In this document: in pieces, positions 8,200 to 15,626 of the stretch
Numbering within the stretch: the stretch's first letter is position 1
How the letters are laid out: each line of letters begins with the position of its first letter
NCBI GenBank assembly: GCA_020444515.1
Contig: JAHLKX010000001.1
Coordinates: 310,001-374,000 of the forward strand
Origin: Bacteroidota bacterium
Lineage (GTDB): Bacteria; Bacteroidota; Bacteroidia; Bacteroidales; JAADJA01
Direction of reading: 5' to 3'
Length of the DNA: 64,000 nt
Notes under the pieces: generated by a model
Databases searched by the model: none
What the model was told of the DNA's origin: nothing
Seen by the model: the letters and a program-made list of their open reading frames with translations, nothing else
Position numbers and translations under genes: made by a program

Positions 8200-9483
8200 A
8201 TGATCATAGACTTCTCGAATCCGAAGATATTCAACCCGGTTTACCTGCCGCTCCTGAATGATACAAACAGGTACATTCTTATGTATGGGGGCAGGGATTC
8301 GGCTAAAAGCTATTTTGCTGCACAAAAAGTTATCATTGATACCATGCGAAAGTCCTATTCAAGGATCATCCTTGTCAGGAAAGCATATGCACATATTAAA
8401 GACAGCCAGTTTCAGACCATTAAGGACATTGTCAGCAGTTATGGATTGATGGACTATTTTGCTTTTGTAGAAAACCCTTTACGCATCATATTCAAGAAAA
8501 ATGGGAATATGATCATAGCCAGGGGGCTGGATAAAGAGCATAAAACAAAATCGATTAAAGATCCTACCGGTGTGTGGTATGAAGAAATGAATGAGATAGG
8601 GTTCAATGACTTCCTAAAGACAACCACCAGCTTACGTGGAGGTATCATACAGGAAATAGCCACCTTTAACCCGGAGATGGAAACAGAATGGATCAATTCC
8701 TATTTCTTTCCGGCAAAGGAATCGTATGAAAAGGCGGACGGTAATTTTCATTTCGTAAAAAGTGTACGAGATGATACAACTATCCTGCATACAACCTATA
8801 AGGACAATACCTATGTAACACCGCAGAGTGCTGAATTGCTGGAATCATTCAAAGATATTGATGATAACTACTACAAGATTTATACACTTGGGCTTTGGGG
8901 AGGTGTTTTAGAGGGCTTGATTTATGATTCCTGGGAGATAACCCCCCTTGTTCCCCCCTACAGGGGGGAAAATGGTGAACCAATTCGATTACTTGGCTAC
9001 GGTCTTGACTGGGGCTTTACAAATGACCCTACCGCTATTGTAAGGGTAAATATGGGAGAAAATACCCTTTACCTGGATGAAATCCTATATAAAAAGGGAA
9101 TGACAAATCAGGAGTTGTGTCGAGAGATGATCAGTGCAGGAATAAATGCTTCGGATGAGATTGTAGCGGACAGTGCGGAACCGAAGTCAATACAGGAGTT
9201 GTATGCGAGTGGGTTTAATGTTCATCCTGCTTTGAAGGGACCGGATAGTGTCAGGGCGGGGATTAGTAAAATTCGGCAATACAAGATCAGGGTGACGGCG
9301 AGGTCACGGAATTTGATCAGGGAATTAAAGAATTACCGGTGGAAGATGGATAAGGATGGGAATAGTCTGAATATTCCGATTGATAATTTTAATCATGGAT
9401 TGGATGCTGTCAGGTATGTTGTTATGAATAAAACGATGATCCAGAAAAAGAGGATATTTGGGGTGAGGAGTGTTAGTATTTAG
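8200..9483 (+). CDS. terL: Large terminase subunit, phage DNA-packaging motor
   Basis: 427 residues from ATG 8200. An ATG at 8161 would add residues encoded by a hairpin repeat, so it is not used. The ATPase domain has a Walker A-like GGRDSAKS (residues 30-37) and a Walker B VWYEE (125-129). The C-terminal RNase H-like nuclease has LDWGFTNDP with Asp270, VADSAEPKS with Asp325, and LDAVRY with Asp402, the expected acidic triad. The protein pumps DNA into the prohead through the portal and cuts it. Between the two domains, residues about 248-258 (TPLVPPYRGEN) come from an in-frame hairpin repeat at 8941-8971. All catalytic motifs are intact. Confidence 0.9.
   Translation: MIIDFSNPKIFNPVYLPLLNDTNRYILMYGGRDSAKSYFAAQKVIIDTMRKSYSRIILVRKAYAHIKDSQFQTIKDIVSSYGLMDYFAFVENPLRIIFKKNGNMIIARGLDKEHKTKSIKDPTGVWYEEMNEIGFNDFLKTTTSLRGGIIQEIATFNPEMETEWINSYFFPAKESYEKADGNFHFVKSVRDDTTILHTTYKDNTYVTPQSAELLESFKDIDDNYYKIYTLGLWGGVLEGLIYDSWEITPLVPPYRGENGEPIRLLGYGLDWGFTNDPTAIVRVNMGENTLYLDEILYKKGMTNQELCREMISAGINASDEIVADSAEPKSIQELYASGFNVHPALKGPDSVRAGISKIRQYKIRVTARSRNLIRELKNYRWKMDKDGNSLNIPIDNFNHGLDAVRYVVMNKTMIQKKRIFGVRSVSI
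8941..8971. repeat. Hairpin repeat inserted in frame in terL
   Basis: ACCCCCCTTG, then TTCCCCCCTACAGGGGGGAA, the CCCC...GGGG hairpin. It adds a short Pro/Gly-rich peptide between the ATPase and nuclease domains without breaking the reading frame. Confidence 0.8.
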
Positions 9484-9562
9484 GATTTACAGGGAGCACG
9501 ACTAACGCATACAGCTTTGCCCTGGCTGGAAGAAACTCGCCTTTTAATGTAAAATTGATAAA

Positions 9563-9588
9563 CCTGCCTACGCTAAGCTACGGCAGGC
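9563..9588. repeat. Hairpin repeat downstream of the lectin-fold gene
   Basis: CCTGCC arm, loop TACGCTAAGCTACG, GGCAGG arm. The loop resembles that of the 8170-8195 copy while the stem bases differ in a compensatory way, so the two belong to one structural family. Lying just past the stop of the minus-strand gene at 9595, it could also serve as a terminator. Confidence 0.7.
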
Positions 9589-9594
9589 AAATTG

Positions 9595-11226
9595 TTAAAA
9601 AGCCCGAACAGCACGCACCCTGAGTAAGAGGCTCTTAACGTGGTAGACCTGGCCACCATTGAAGAAGTTCTGTCTCCATGCGTAGATGCTATCGTACTCG
9701 CTGGAGCTCCAATAGTAGGTAATTACAAAAGCACTACCACCATTTGCTAGTGCCGTTGCATCAATGGCATCTTTGTGCTGGTACATTGCATTTAGTTCAT
9801 CTTTTGAGGGTAAAAACCAATCATCATATCCATTTAGTGAAAGATTTGCGCAAATATCAGCTGCTATACCAGCTGTTATACAGCCTGCTTCGATATCTAT
9901 TGTGTTTTGTGCTCCTGTGCCAATGGCTGTTCCGTCCGCCCCATTAATTGAAGTGCCGTAACATCCCCATTCTGCTCCGGAACTTTGGTCGCTTAATGCG
10001 CATACCAGCCCACCGCCATTGCCGTCTAAATAGAAAACAATACCTCCTTGATAGTAATCACCTATCGCTAATGGCTGGGCTGCAGTACCATCAAAATTCA
10101 TCCAAATACTGCCGTTATAATAATTTGGCTGGTTGGTTGAAGTATTGAATATCTGAAGGCCTGCCACAGGATTGCTTATGGCATCACGCTGTGCTTCTGT
10201 CATACATGGTGGCAGGAAACCTTTTTCGGTTGAGTTGGCTTCAAGGATGGCGGATGAGGCTGGACTTGATGTTCCGATACCAACACTTCCATTCTCTTGA
10301 ACCCTGAATAGTTCTTCATTTTCATTATGAACTACACGGAATACCTTATCCGAACTATTGTTGTTTTCGTCGATGCTGATCTCTGCATTTCCATAGGAAA
10401 CCAATGCAAGGGTATCGTCACTGGAGGTCAGGTTCCCAACCTTTGACCTGCCCTCGCTATCCAGCTTGACAACAAATCGCGTAGCTCCATTAATATCCAA
10501 AAGGCTACTCGGATTGGTAACGCCGATCCCCACATAGCCATTTGAGTCGATGGTCATTTTTACATCATTGTTAAACCTGATATTCAAATCATTCGCCCAG
10601 CTATCATCATTATGTATGGCCCAAATATCCTCACCCGCATAGAGCTGTAATGATGGATCTGTTCCCTCATCCAAAGATTTAATCTTCAAGTAATTCCAAT
10701 CGTTGTTTTCAAATGTAGCCTGACCTTTTACATGCAATGCGGACGTTGGTAAGGTTGTCCCAATACCTATATTTCCTTTATTAAAATACAAATCATCTCC
10801 GCTTTTTCTCCATCGTGTGGTATCTCCTGTAGCTTCTGAATACATTGCGTAAGGTACAGCCAACAATTGCGTGGTTCCCATCAGCTGATAATTAGTTAAT
10901 CCATTTGGATCCAGTTCCACCTGCAAATAATATGCATCATCTCCCCAGTTAATGGCACTAAAGTCACCGCTTAATTGTATACCGTTACCAATTTCAAGAT
11001 TTACAAGCCCCTGGCCGTTGGTAGCCAATAAATGCATTTCAGTATACATAGATGGGCCTGTAATACTTCCTTGCAGAATACTCATTCGAAAGGAAACATT
11101 GTGGTTGGTCATTACATTGCCGGTGTTGTCACGGACTACTGTCTGGTACTTGAAAGCCTGTGGAGCCTGGGCAATTAATACAAATGATAAAATGGCCAAT
11201 AGGATAGAGGAGGTAATTTTTTTCAT
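9595..11226 (-). CDS. Secreted lectin-fold (DUF1566-like) protein, candidate DGR target
   Basis: 543 residues. A signal peptide ends near FVLIAQA. Residues about 22-135 form a beta domain (YQTVVRDNTGNVMTNHNVSFRMS) shared in outline with the MopE protein at 34469. A middle region with GIGTTLPTSALHVKG and VGIGVTNPSSLLDI repeats resembles tail-fibre-like shaft domains. Residues about 395-543 (GDYYQGGIVFYLDG ... GYDDWFLPSKDELNAMYQH ... YWSSSEYDS ... RVRAVRAF) are a DUF1566/C-type-lectin-fold domain. The C-terminal 40 codons look like a diversity-generating-retroelement variable region. Probably a surface ligand-binding protein. No reverse transcriptase is present in the window. Confidence 0.75.
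   Translation of the reverse strand: MKKITSSILLAILSFVLIAQAPQAFKYQTVVRDNTGNVMTNHNVSFRMSILQGSITGPSMYTEMHLLATNGQGLVNLEIGNGIQLSGDFSAINWGDDAYYLQVELDPNGLTNYQLMGTTQLLAVPYAMYSEATGDTTRWRKSGDDLYFNKGNIGIGTTLPTSALHVKGQATFENNDWNYLKIKSLDEGTDPSLQLYAGEDIWAIHNDDSWANDLNIRFNNDVKMTIDSNGYVGIGVTNPSSLLDINGATRFVVKLDSEGRSKVGNLTSSDDTLALVSYGNAEISIDENNNSSDKVFRVVHNENEELFRVQENGSVGIGTSSPASSAILEANSTEKGFLPPCMTEAQRDAISNPVAGLQIFNTSTNQPNYYNGSIWMNFDGTAAQPLAIGDYYQGGIVFYLDGNGGGLVCALSDQSSGAEWGCYGTSINGADGTAIGTGAQNTIDIEAGCITAGIAADICANLSLNGYDDWFLPSKDELNAMYQHKDAIDATALANGGSAFVITYYWSSSEYDSIYAWRQNFFNGGQVYHVKSLLLRVRAVRAF
9598..9717 (-). other. Candidate DGR variable region (VR)
   Basis: Coding strand: 14 of the 25 codons from Tyr (9696) to Leu (9622) end in C, including TAC, AGC, ATC, TAC, TTC, TTC, GGC, GTC, TAC, CAC, AGC, CTC and CTC. 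This is the pattern left when AAC codons of a template are randomised at their adenines. The block is followed by a GC-rich constant end (GGGTGCGTGCTGTTCGGGC) resembling an initiation-of-mutagenic-homology site. No template repeat copy was found by eye in the window. Confidence 0.6.
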
Positions 11227-11610
11227 GATAACCGCTTGTTTGATTGACTTATAAAAATAATAATATTTTTTAAATCAATTCAATTGGGGTGGTCATGCCT
11301 ACATTGAAACTTCGGCAGATAAATGGTCGGGGAAGGTTGTGGAGTGAAGGGCTGGCGCAAAGGAATGGGCGTAAAATTTAGGCAGGCAAACCAAAAAGGC
11401 TAATGCTGTGAGCGGTGGAATAGGGATAGCAAGCATTTAGTCTGTTTTGGGTTTTCAGGGAAGGCAATTTTACGTGCATTCTTTTGCCTTTTTAGAGGAT
11501 GATCATTGATTATCCGACAGGACCCGGTTTTAGCTGTGAATGAATGTAATGAACGAAGGGATCGCCGGAATGCAGTGAAGCATATGGGTTTTTGCGGGAT
11601 TGAAAAATGG

Positions 11611-11660
11611 GCTAAGTTCCCTGCGGATGCAGGGGGTACTTAGCTTATTTTTTAATAAGC
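11611..11660. repeat. Two overlapping hairpins
   Basis: Hairpin one is GCTAAGT-TCCCTGC-GGAT-GCAGGGG..ACTTAGC (11611-11644). Hairpin two is GCTTATT-TTTT-AATAAGC (11643-11660), which shares the GC at 11643-11644, so the full-length stems overlap by two bases. It could be a terminator or an RNA switch-like structure, but no gene begins close by. Confidence 0.6.
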
Positions 11661-11756
11661 CTGTGCTCAGGATAAGAAAAACGCATCCATGAACGGAGTG
11701 CAGGCGTCCCGAAGTGGAATGGAATGAATGAACATGGTAAAACGGGGTGAGTATTT

Positions 11757-11800
11757 ACACCCCCCGCTCCTAAAGGAGCACCCCCTCAAAGGGGGGAGGG
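11757..11800. repeat. Composite hairpin repeat
   Basis: ACACCCCCCG, an inner palindrome CTCCTAAAGGAG, then CACCCCCTCAAAGGGGGGAG: the two-hairpin version of the island repeat family. Confidence 0.75.
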
Positions 11801-11942
11801 CAGGGAATGCTATTCCCGCAGTAATTCATATGCGGGATTAATTCAACTATACATTTCACTTCATTTTAATCGTGAAATGCAAGTTTCATTGAAAAGCCCG
11901 TAATGGCTTGGCTGGTGAACGTGGCGGCAGTGCAACGGAATG

Positions 11943-11983
11943 AAACCCCCTCGTCCTTCGGACACTCCCCCTAGAGGGGGAGA
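11943..11983. repeat. Composite hairpin repeat
   Basis: AACCCCCTCG, inner palindrome GTCCTTCGGAC, then ACTCCCCCTAGAGGGGGAGAA: same layout as the copies at 4563 and 7767 with different inner stem bases. Confidence 0.75.
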
Positions 11984-12135
11984 AACCCAACTCACTCGTA
12001 CTACTTGTGGAATGGAGTGTAACTGCTGCCTAAGAGAGTCCAGGCGGAGAAATGGAGGGCTTACAAACTCAATTTTCTTGTACTTCTCTATTGGGGTAGG
12101 TCAGCGAGGCCGCTCTGGGCTGGTCAGCGGCTATT

Positions 12136-12255
12136 TAACATAATGTTGTTATATGTCCAGCTTTGAATAGGGTTGACGGTGGGTTGGGGCAGGGGAAGAA
12201 CTGAAGCGTGAGGCGCAGGACGTGTGCGGCTGCGCATATAACTCACATTATGTTA
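12136..12255. repeat. 120-bp element with bulged terminal inverted repeats (attC-like)
   Basis: The left arm TAACATAATGTTGTTATATG (12136-12155) matches the reverse complement of the right arm CATATAACTCACATTATGTTA (12235-12255) except for a small internal asymmetry (TTG against CTCA). Ends of the form TAAC...GTTA and an asymmetric two-box stem recall integron attC sites, but I cannot confirm the canonical core boxes. The next gene's stop is only about 30 bp away, as in a cassette. It could equally be a non-mobile dispersed repeat. Confidence 0.5.
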
Positions 12256-12284
12256 CTTAGCTTTGGGATTACTCGTGCTTCTTC

Positions 12285-12779
12285 TTATTCCTTAAAAAAT
12301 TCAGTAACTATTGTTTTGGTTGGTGTTCCGGTATTTGAAGCCGACCAATTTTTTTTATTCACAGGAGGTCGATTTTTGTCAAGCCTAAGTTCAAGTGTAT
12401 ATCGGACAGTATGTATATTGCTATTTTTTAATTTATTCAATTGATCGCTTGTTAAAGAGTATAATGAAATTGCACGAAAATCTACATTTTCAGATGCTAT
12501 TTGATCAATCAAATTAATAACTGATCCATCTTCGAGATAAATAAATAGTTGATTACTAAATTCCATACCACTATAAGATTCTGTAATAACTGCGAATAGG
12601 CCTGATTTTCCATCTTTGGCAAGCAGAATATCCAGATCTCCATGATTATTTGAATTTGATTGAAGGTTAATAGTATCAGTACATGGATAGCTAAGTTTAT
12701 CGATAAAGAATAAATTTTGACCATCCACAGTTAATATAAAAAGGAGTATTGCATTTAAGCTGATTAATATTCTTTTCAT
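12285..12779 (-). CDS. Small exported protein, unknown function
   Basis: 164 residues with a clear signal peptide (MKRILISLNAILLFILTVDGQ, cleavage near DGQ). The mature part is polar, has one central Cys and predicted beta structure, and matches no family I know. AT-rich codon use sets it apart from the phage and helicase genes. Its 3' end abuts the attC-like inverted repeat at 12136-12255. It follows the aspartic-protease-like gene on the same strand with a 90-bp gap, so they may be co-transcribed. Probably periplasmic or surface cargo. Confidence 0.65.
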   Translation of the reverse strand: MKRILISLNAILLFILTVDGQNLFFIDKLSYPCTDTINLQSNSNNHGDLDILLAKDGKSGLFAVITESYSGMEFSNQLFIYLEDGSVINLIDQIASENVDFRAISLYSLTSDQLNKLKNSNIHTVRYTLELRLDKNRPPVNKKNWSASNTGTPTKTIVTEFFKE

Positions 12780-12869
12780 TTAGTTGTATTTTGTTGTTTT
12801 ATAATGTAATTGAATAGTGCATGCCTATGTTAGAAGACTGGCGACAGTAAAGGTAATGAGTGATTAAAA

Positions 12870-13859
12870 CTATTGTTTTATTGGTGAACTTGAAATGTGG
12901 AATATTTTTTTATCCTTATAACCTAATATTGTTTCATATTTTAAAGATGGGCAACAATTTGCGTCATCTTCATCATAGCAATCGGATATTCCAAAAATGA
13001 AATTATTTTTTATAAAATTTATTATAAAACTACCACGTTCACATCCAGCTATTTCTCGTGCATCATATACTGCAGCTAATTCATAGGAATAATCGACAAA
13101 CTCGAAAATAAAAATATCATTGTTGTAGCTACTTGCGCCATACTCATTGTGAACCGTTACAATTAATTCGTCAAAATAATTATTGTTAATGTTACCCAGA
13201 AGTATTGGATTTGTACCAAATAGGTTAAGATTGCTTCTTGTTGGAATAAAAACAACTCTTTCGAACGATAATTCAGGAAGATGATAAAAGGATAAGTCAA
13301 TTATTGAATCGTTTTCTGATTCAGATACTTTCATGTCATCTCCATTGTAATTATCATAGTAGTATGCTATAATTTGATCTTTAATAGAATGATTAAGTAA
13401 GATAATTTCTTTTTCAATCGGATATCCTTTGATGGATAGTTTATTACCCTCGATTGTAACAGTACCTAATCTTGAAATGACACTTGTACCCATTAAAAGA
13501 GGTGCAGATAAGTTATGTACAATGTGTGCATCGATATTATGAATTTTCATGCCAAAAAATTCAATCAAACTTATAGTAATTTTGGTATTCTCCATAATTT
13601 CGCCACTTGCAATTTTTGCAAATGAAGAACCTTGAATATCATCTGAATATAAATATCCATTTTTCAGCATGAAAATAGCTTCTGTAGAGGAAATGCAAAG
13701 GTCACTAGCACCCGAGTCCAAAATAAAATCAAGTTTTAAACCATTTACCTTACAAGGTAAGAAAAATAACCCATTTTCATTTTCAGCAAATGCTATTACT
13801 TGAGCAAAAATGTTAGAGCTTAGAAATATAATTAAACAAAAGGTTAAAATATTTTTCAC
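12870..13859 (-). CDS. Exported retropepsin-like aspartic protease
   Basis: 329 residues with a signal peptide ending near NIFAQ. The mature N-terminus has FILDSGASDLCI with the catalytic Asp48-Ser-Gly triplet of clan AA aspartic proteases, and later LLMGTSVISRLG, which fits the hydrophobic-hydrophobic-Gly motif that follows in retropepsin-like folds. One DSG motif is expected because these enzymes dimerise. The C-terminal half (after about residue 150) is not recognised. It contains a Cys/Asp cluster (CYDEDDANCC). The substrate is unknown. AT-rich and bracketed by repeat-rich DNA, so it is probably island cargo. Confidence 0.65.
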   Translation of the reverse strand: MKNILTFCLIIFLSSNIFAQVIAFAENENGLFFLPCKVNGLKLDFILDSGASDLCISSTEAIFMLKNGYLYSDDIQGSSFAKIASGEIMENTKITISLIEFFGMKIHNIDAHIVHNLSAPLLMGTSVISRLGTVTIEGNKLSIKGYPIEKEIILLNHSIKDQIIAYYYDNYNGDDMKVSESENDSIIDLSFYHLPELSFERVVFIPTRSNLNLFGTNPILLGNINNNYFDELIVTVHNEYGASSYNNDIFIFEFVDYSYELAAVYDAREIAGCERGSFIINFIKNNFIFGISDCYDEDDANCCPSLKYETILGYKDKKIFHISSSPIKQ

Positions 13860-14178
13860 GATATAAATAAAATTAATTTTCTGTTATCAAGAACCGGGTA
13901 AGGTCAAAAGTAGCAATTTCTGGTAAAATTTAGCAATTGATTAAAAGTTTCAGGAAAATTAAAGCAATTTTAAATAAAGAGGTCTGTGACAGAGAGCAAA
14001 ATTAGCCGGTAGGGTGAATGGATGACGAATGAAGGAATGGAGTGAAATGCGTCCCGACGAAGGAGGGTCGCATGGGAACGGAACTGAGCGAAATGAGGAA
14101 TGAATGAATGTAACGGCCTAACGGAGAGAGGATTGAACAATCGAGGGTAGGAAAGGTAGGATTAATTGATAAGAATTT
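13860..14178. other. Gene-free region with G/A-rich repeat-like DNA
   Basis: The first 120 bp are AT-rich and may hold the promoter of the aspartic-protease gene. From about 13990 to 14160 the DNA is G/A-rich with recurring GAATGAATG and GCGTCCCGA words similar to 11520-11750. No gene or clear RNA is seen. Confidence 0.5.
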
Positions 14179-14670
14179 CTAATTAGCTATTGGATTAAAA
14201 CTTGAAGCGAAAATATCCCAAGGGAAAATATAAATTAGAATAGCTATCCAACCCAGTAAAACAAAAAGTCTAAAATACCATTTATTAGAAGTGAATTCAT
14301 CATTAGCCAGAAAAAGGAATAAAAACAATATTCCCAAAATCCAGCCATATACATTGTACCAACTGATATTAACAAAAGTTATAATATTGAAAATCGTTAA
14401 AACAAATAATGGTGTAACACCTTTTTCCGTAATTAAATTCTTGAATTTGGGTAATTTATGGCCCCAGGCATCTAATGTCCCTTCAACATTGCCATATTTT
14501 TCTTTTGCATCTTCTTCACTACCAATAGTTTTAATCATTGTATCATAGGCAGCTTTTCTTCTTCGATTCTTGCCAAAATAAGTTAGAAAACTGGGAAGTA
14601 AAGTGGCAACAATAAATGTGAAAATAACTGTAAATACACGACCATATGTCATTAGAATATCTTTTTCCAT
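14179..14670 (-). CDS. Four-TM membrane protein at the end of the Hma-like operon
   Basis: 163 residues. Four hydrophobic segments at about 12-32, 86-103, 106-122 and 131-150, with a charged 50-residue soluble loop between the first two (KNRRRKAAYDTMIKTIGSEEDAKEKYG). No known family recognised. Its ATG comes one base after the stop of the preceding gene, so it is coupled to it and belongs to the transcription unit running from the helicase at 24480. Small multi-TM proteins at the end of defence operons are often membrane effectors; that role here is inference only. Confidence 0.65.
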   Translation of the reverse strand: MEKDILMTYGRVFTVIFTFIVATLLPSFLTYFGKNRRRKAAYDTMIKTIGSEEDAKEKYGNVEGTLDAWGHKLPKFKNLITEKGVTPLFVLTIFNIITFVNISWYNVYGWILGILFLFLFLANDEFTSNKWYFRLFVLLGWIAILIYIFPWDIFASSFNPIAN

Positions 14671-14671
14671 A

Positions 14672-15346
14672 TTATCGAAAAATATTTTTTACGCGTTTAT
14701 TGGCTTTTAAAATTATTTTATCCCATATTTTTTTTGTGTCATTTTTTAACATTCTAACTGGAATACCTAATTCAAAAAAAGGAACACAAAAGGTTTCATA
14801 ATTAGAAAATGACTCAATTTCAATTTTATAAAGCATATTTAATCTAACTAACTCATTGAGATTTTCTGGATGCTGAATTACCATATTTTTAGGTACACAA
14901 TATAAAAAATTTACTTTCCCAGGCCTACTTGTGTATTCTAAAATTACCTGATCAAAGATCATTTCTTCTATGTCAATTGACTTTTCGAGTAGGCTTAAAT
15001 CCAACCAATAATAAAGCATGAATATTGATTTGAGGAAATTTTCCTGATAAATTCTTACAAAAGATTGCGTATTAAATGCTATTTCTTCACCTCTTAGTTC
15101 CGAGATTATTTCATGCCATCTTGCCAGTGGAATTCCTCTTATTTTTTCTGAAAATTTAAATAACTCAAGCTGATTAGTGAAAATAAATTCAGTTAAGGTA
15201 TTTTTTTGAATAGGTAAGTGACATGACAATCTAAAAGGATGCTCATTTGTTAAAGAAGGTGTGCCCTCTATTGAAATATTGAAATAATCACCCTTTTCAT
15301 CAAATTGTGTTTCCGTCCAATTACCTATCAAATTTATTCTTGCCAT
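14672..15346 (-). CDS. Hypothetical soluble protein in the Hma-like operon
   Basis: 224 residues from the ATG at 15346; a TTG at 15358 would add four residues. No signal peptide or membrane segment. The N-terminal part is beta-rich (YFNISIEGTPSLTN); the C-terminal half alternates hydrophobic strands and basic helices, ending KANKRVKNIFR. I recognise no family. It lies 69 bp after the 66-aa gene and one base before the membrane-protein gene, so the last two genes act as a pair. AT-rich like its neighbours. Confidence 0.6.
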   Translation of the reverse strand: MARINLIGNWTETQFDEKGDYFNISIEGTPSLTNEHPFRLSCHLPIQKNTLTEFIFTNQLELFKFSEKIRGIPLARWHEIISELRGEEIAFNTQSFVRIYQENFLKSIFMLYYWLDLSLLEKSIDIEEMIFDQVILEYTSRPGKVNFLYCVPKNMVIQHPENLNELVRLNMLYKIEIESFSNYETFCVPFFELGIPVRMLKNDTKKIWDKIILKANKRVKNIFR

Positions 15347-15415
15347 ATAAAAAATCAATGATTATAGAGATTTTGAGCCATATCGAATTCGTAAATTATG
15401 GAAACATTAAATTTA

Positions 15416-15616
15416 TTATTCACGTACCAAAAATTGTAATCCGGAAATATCTATGACTTCATCCATACCTGTTGAGAAATTATAAAATAGAAAAGTGCCA
15501 TTAACAAAATCATATTGCTCACGATAATATCCAATAAATACGTCACCATTAGCTTTTACTATTCTAATTGTATCACCATTATTTAAACCGAATGATTCAA
15601 AATAGTTATTTTCCAT
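15416..15616 (-). CDS. 66-aa protein directly after the DUF499 ATPase
   Basis: 66 residues, acidic, beta-rich, with no Cys. The layout (GDTIRIVKANGDVFIGYYREQY ... VIDISGLQFLVRE) looks like a small SH3/Sm-like barrel, but this is only a visual impression. It starts 10 bp after the ATPase stop, so it is almost certainly co-transcribed with the defence genes. Possible regulator or adaptor of the ATPase; unproven. Confidence 0.6.
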   Translation of the reverse strand: MENNYFESFGLNNGDTIRIVKANGDVFIGYYREQYDFVNGTFLFYNFSTGMDEVIDISGLQFLVRE

Positions 15617-15626
15617 AAGCTTTTAA

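Larger units (their letters stand above)
11227..12284. other. Gene-free 1.06-kb repeat-rich intergenic region
   Basis: No credible gene on either strand. It holds a nested hairpin pair (11611-11660), two C-run/G-run hairpins (11757-11800, 11943-11983), a 120-bp imperfect inverted repeat (12136-12255), and G/A-rich stretches with recurring words such as GAATGAATG and GCGTCCCGA. A similar stretch occurs at about 13990-14160, so the AT-rich genes at 12.3-13.9 kb are bracketed by related non-coding sequence. Confidence 0.7.
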
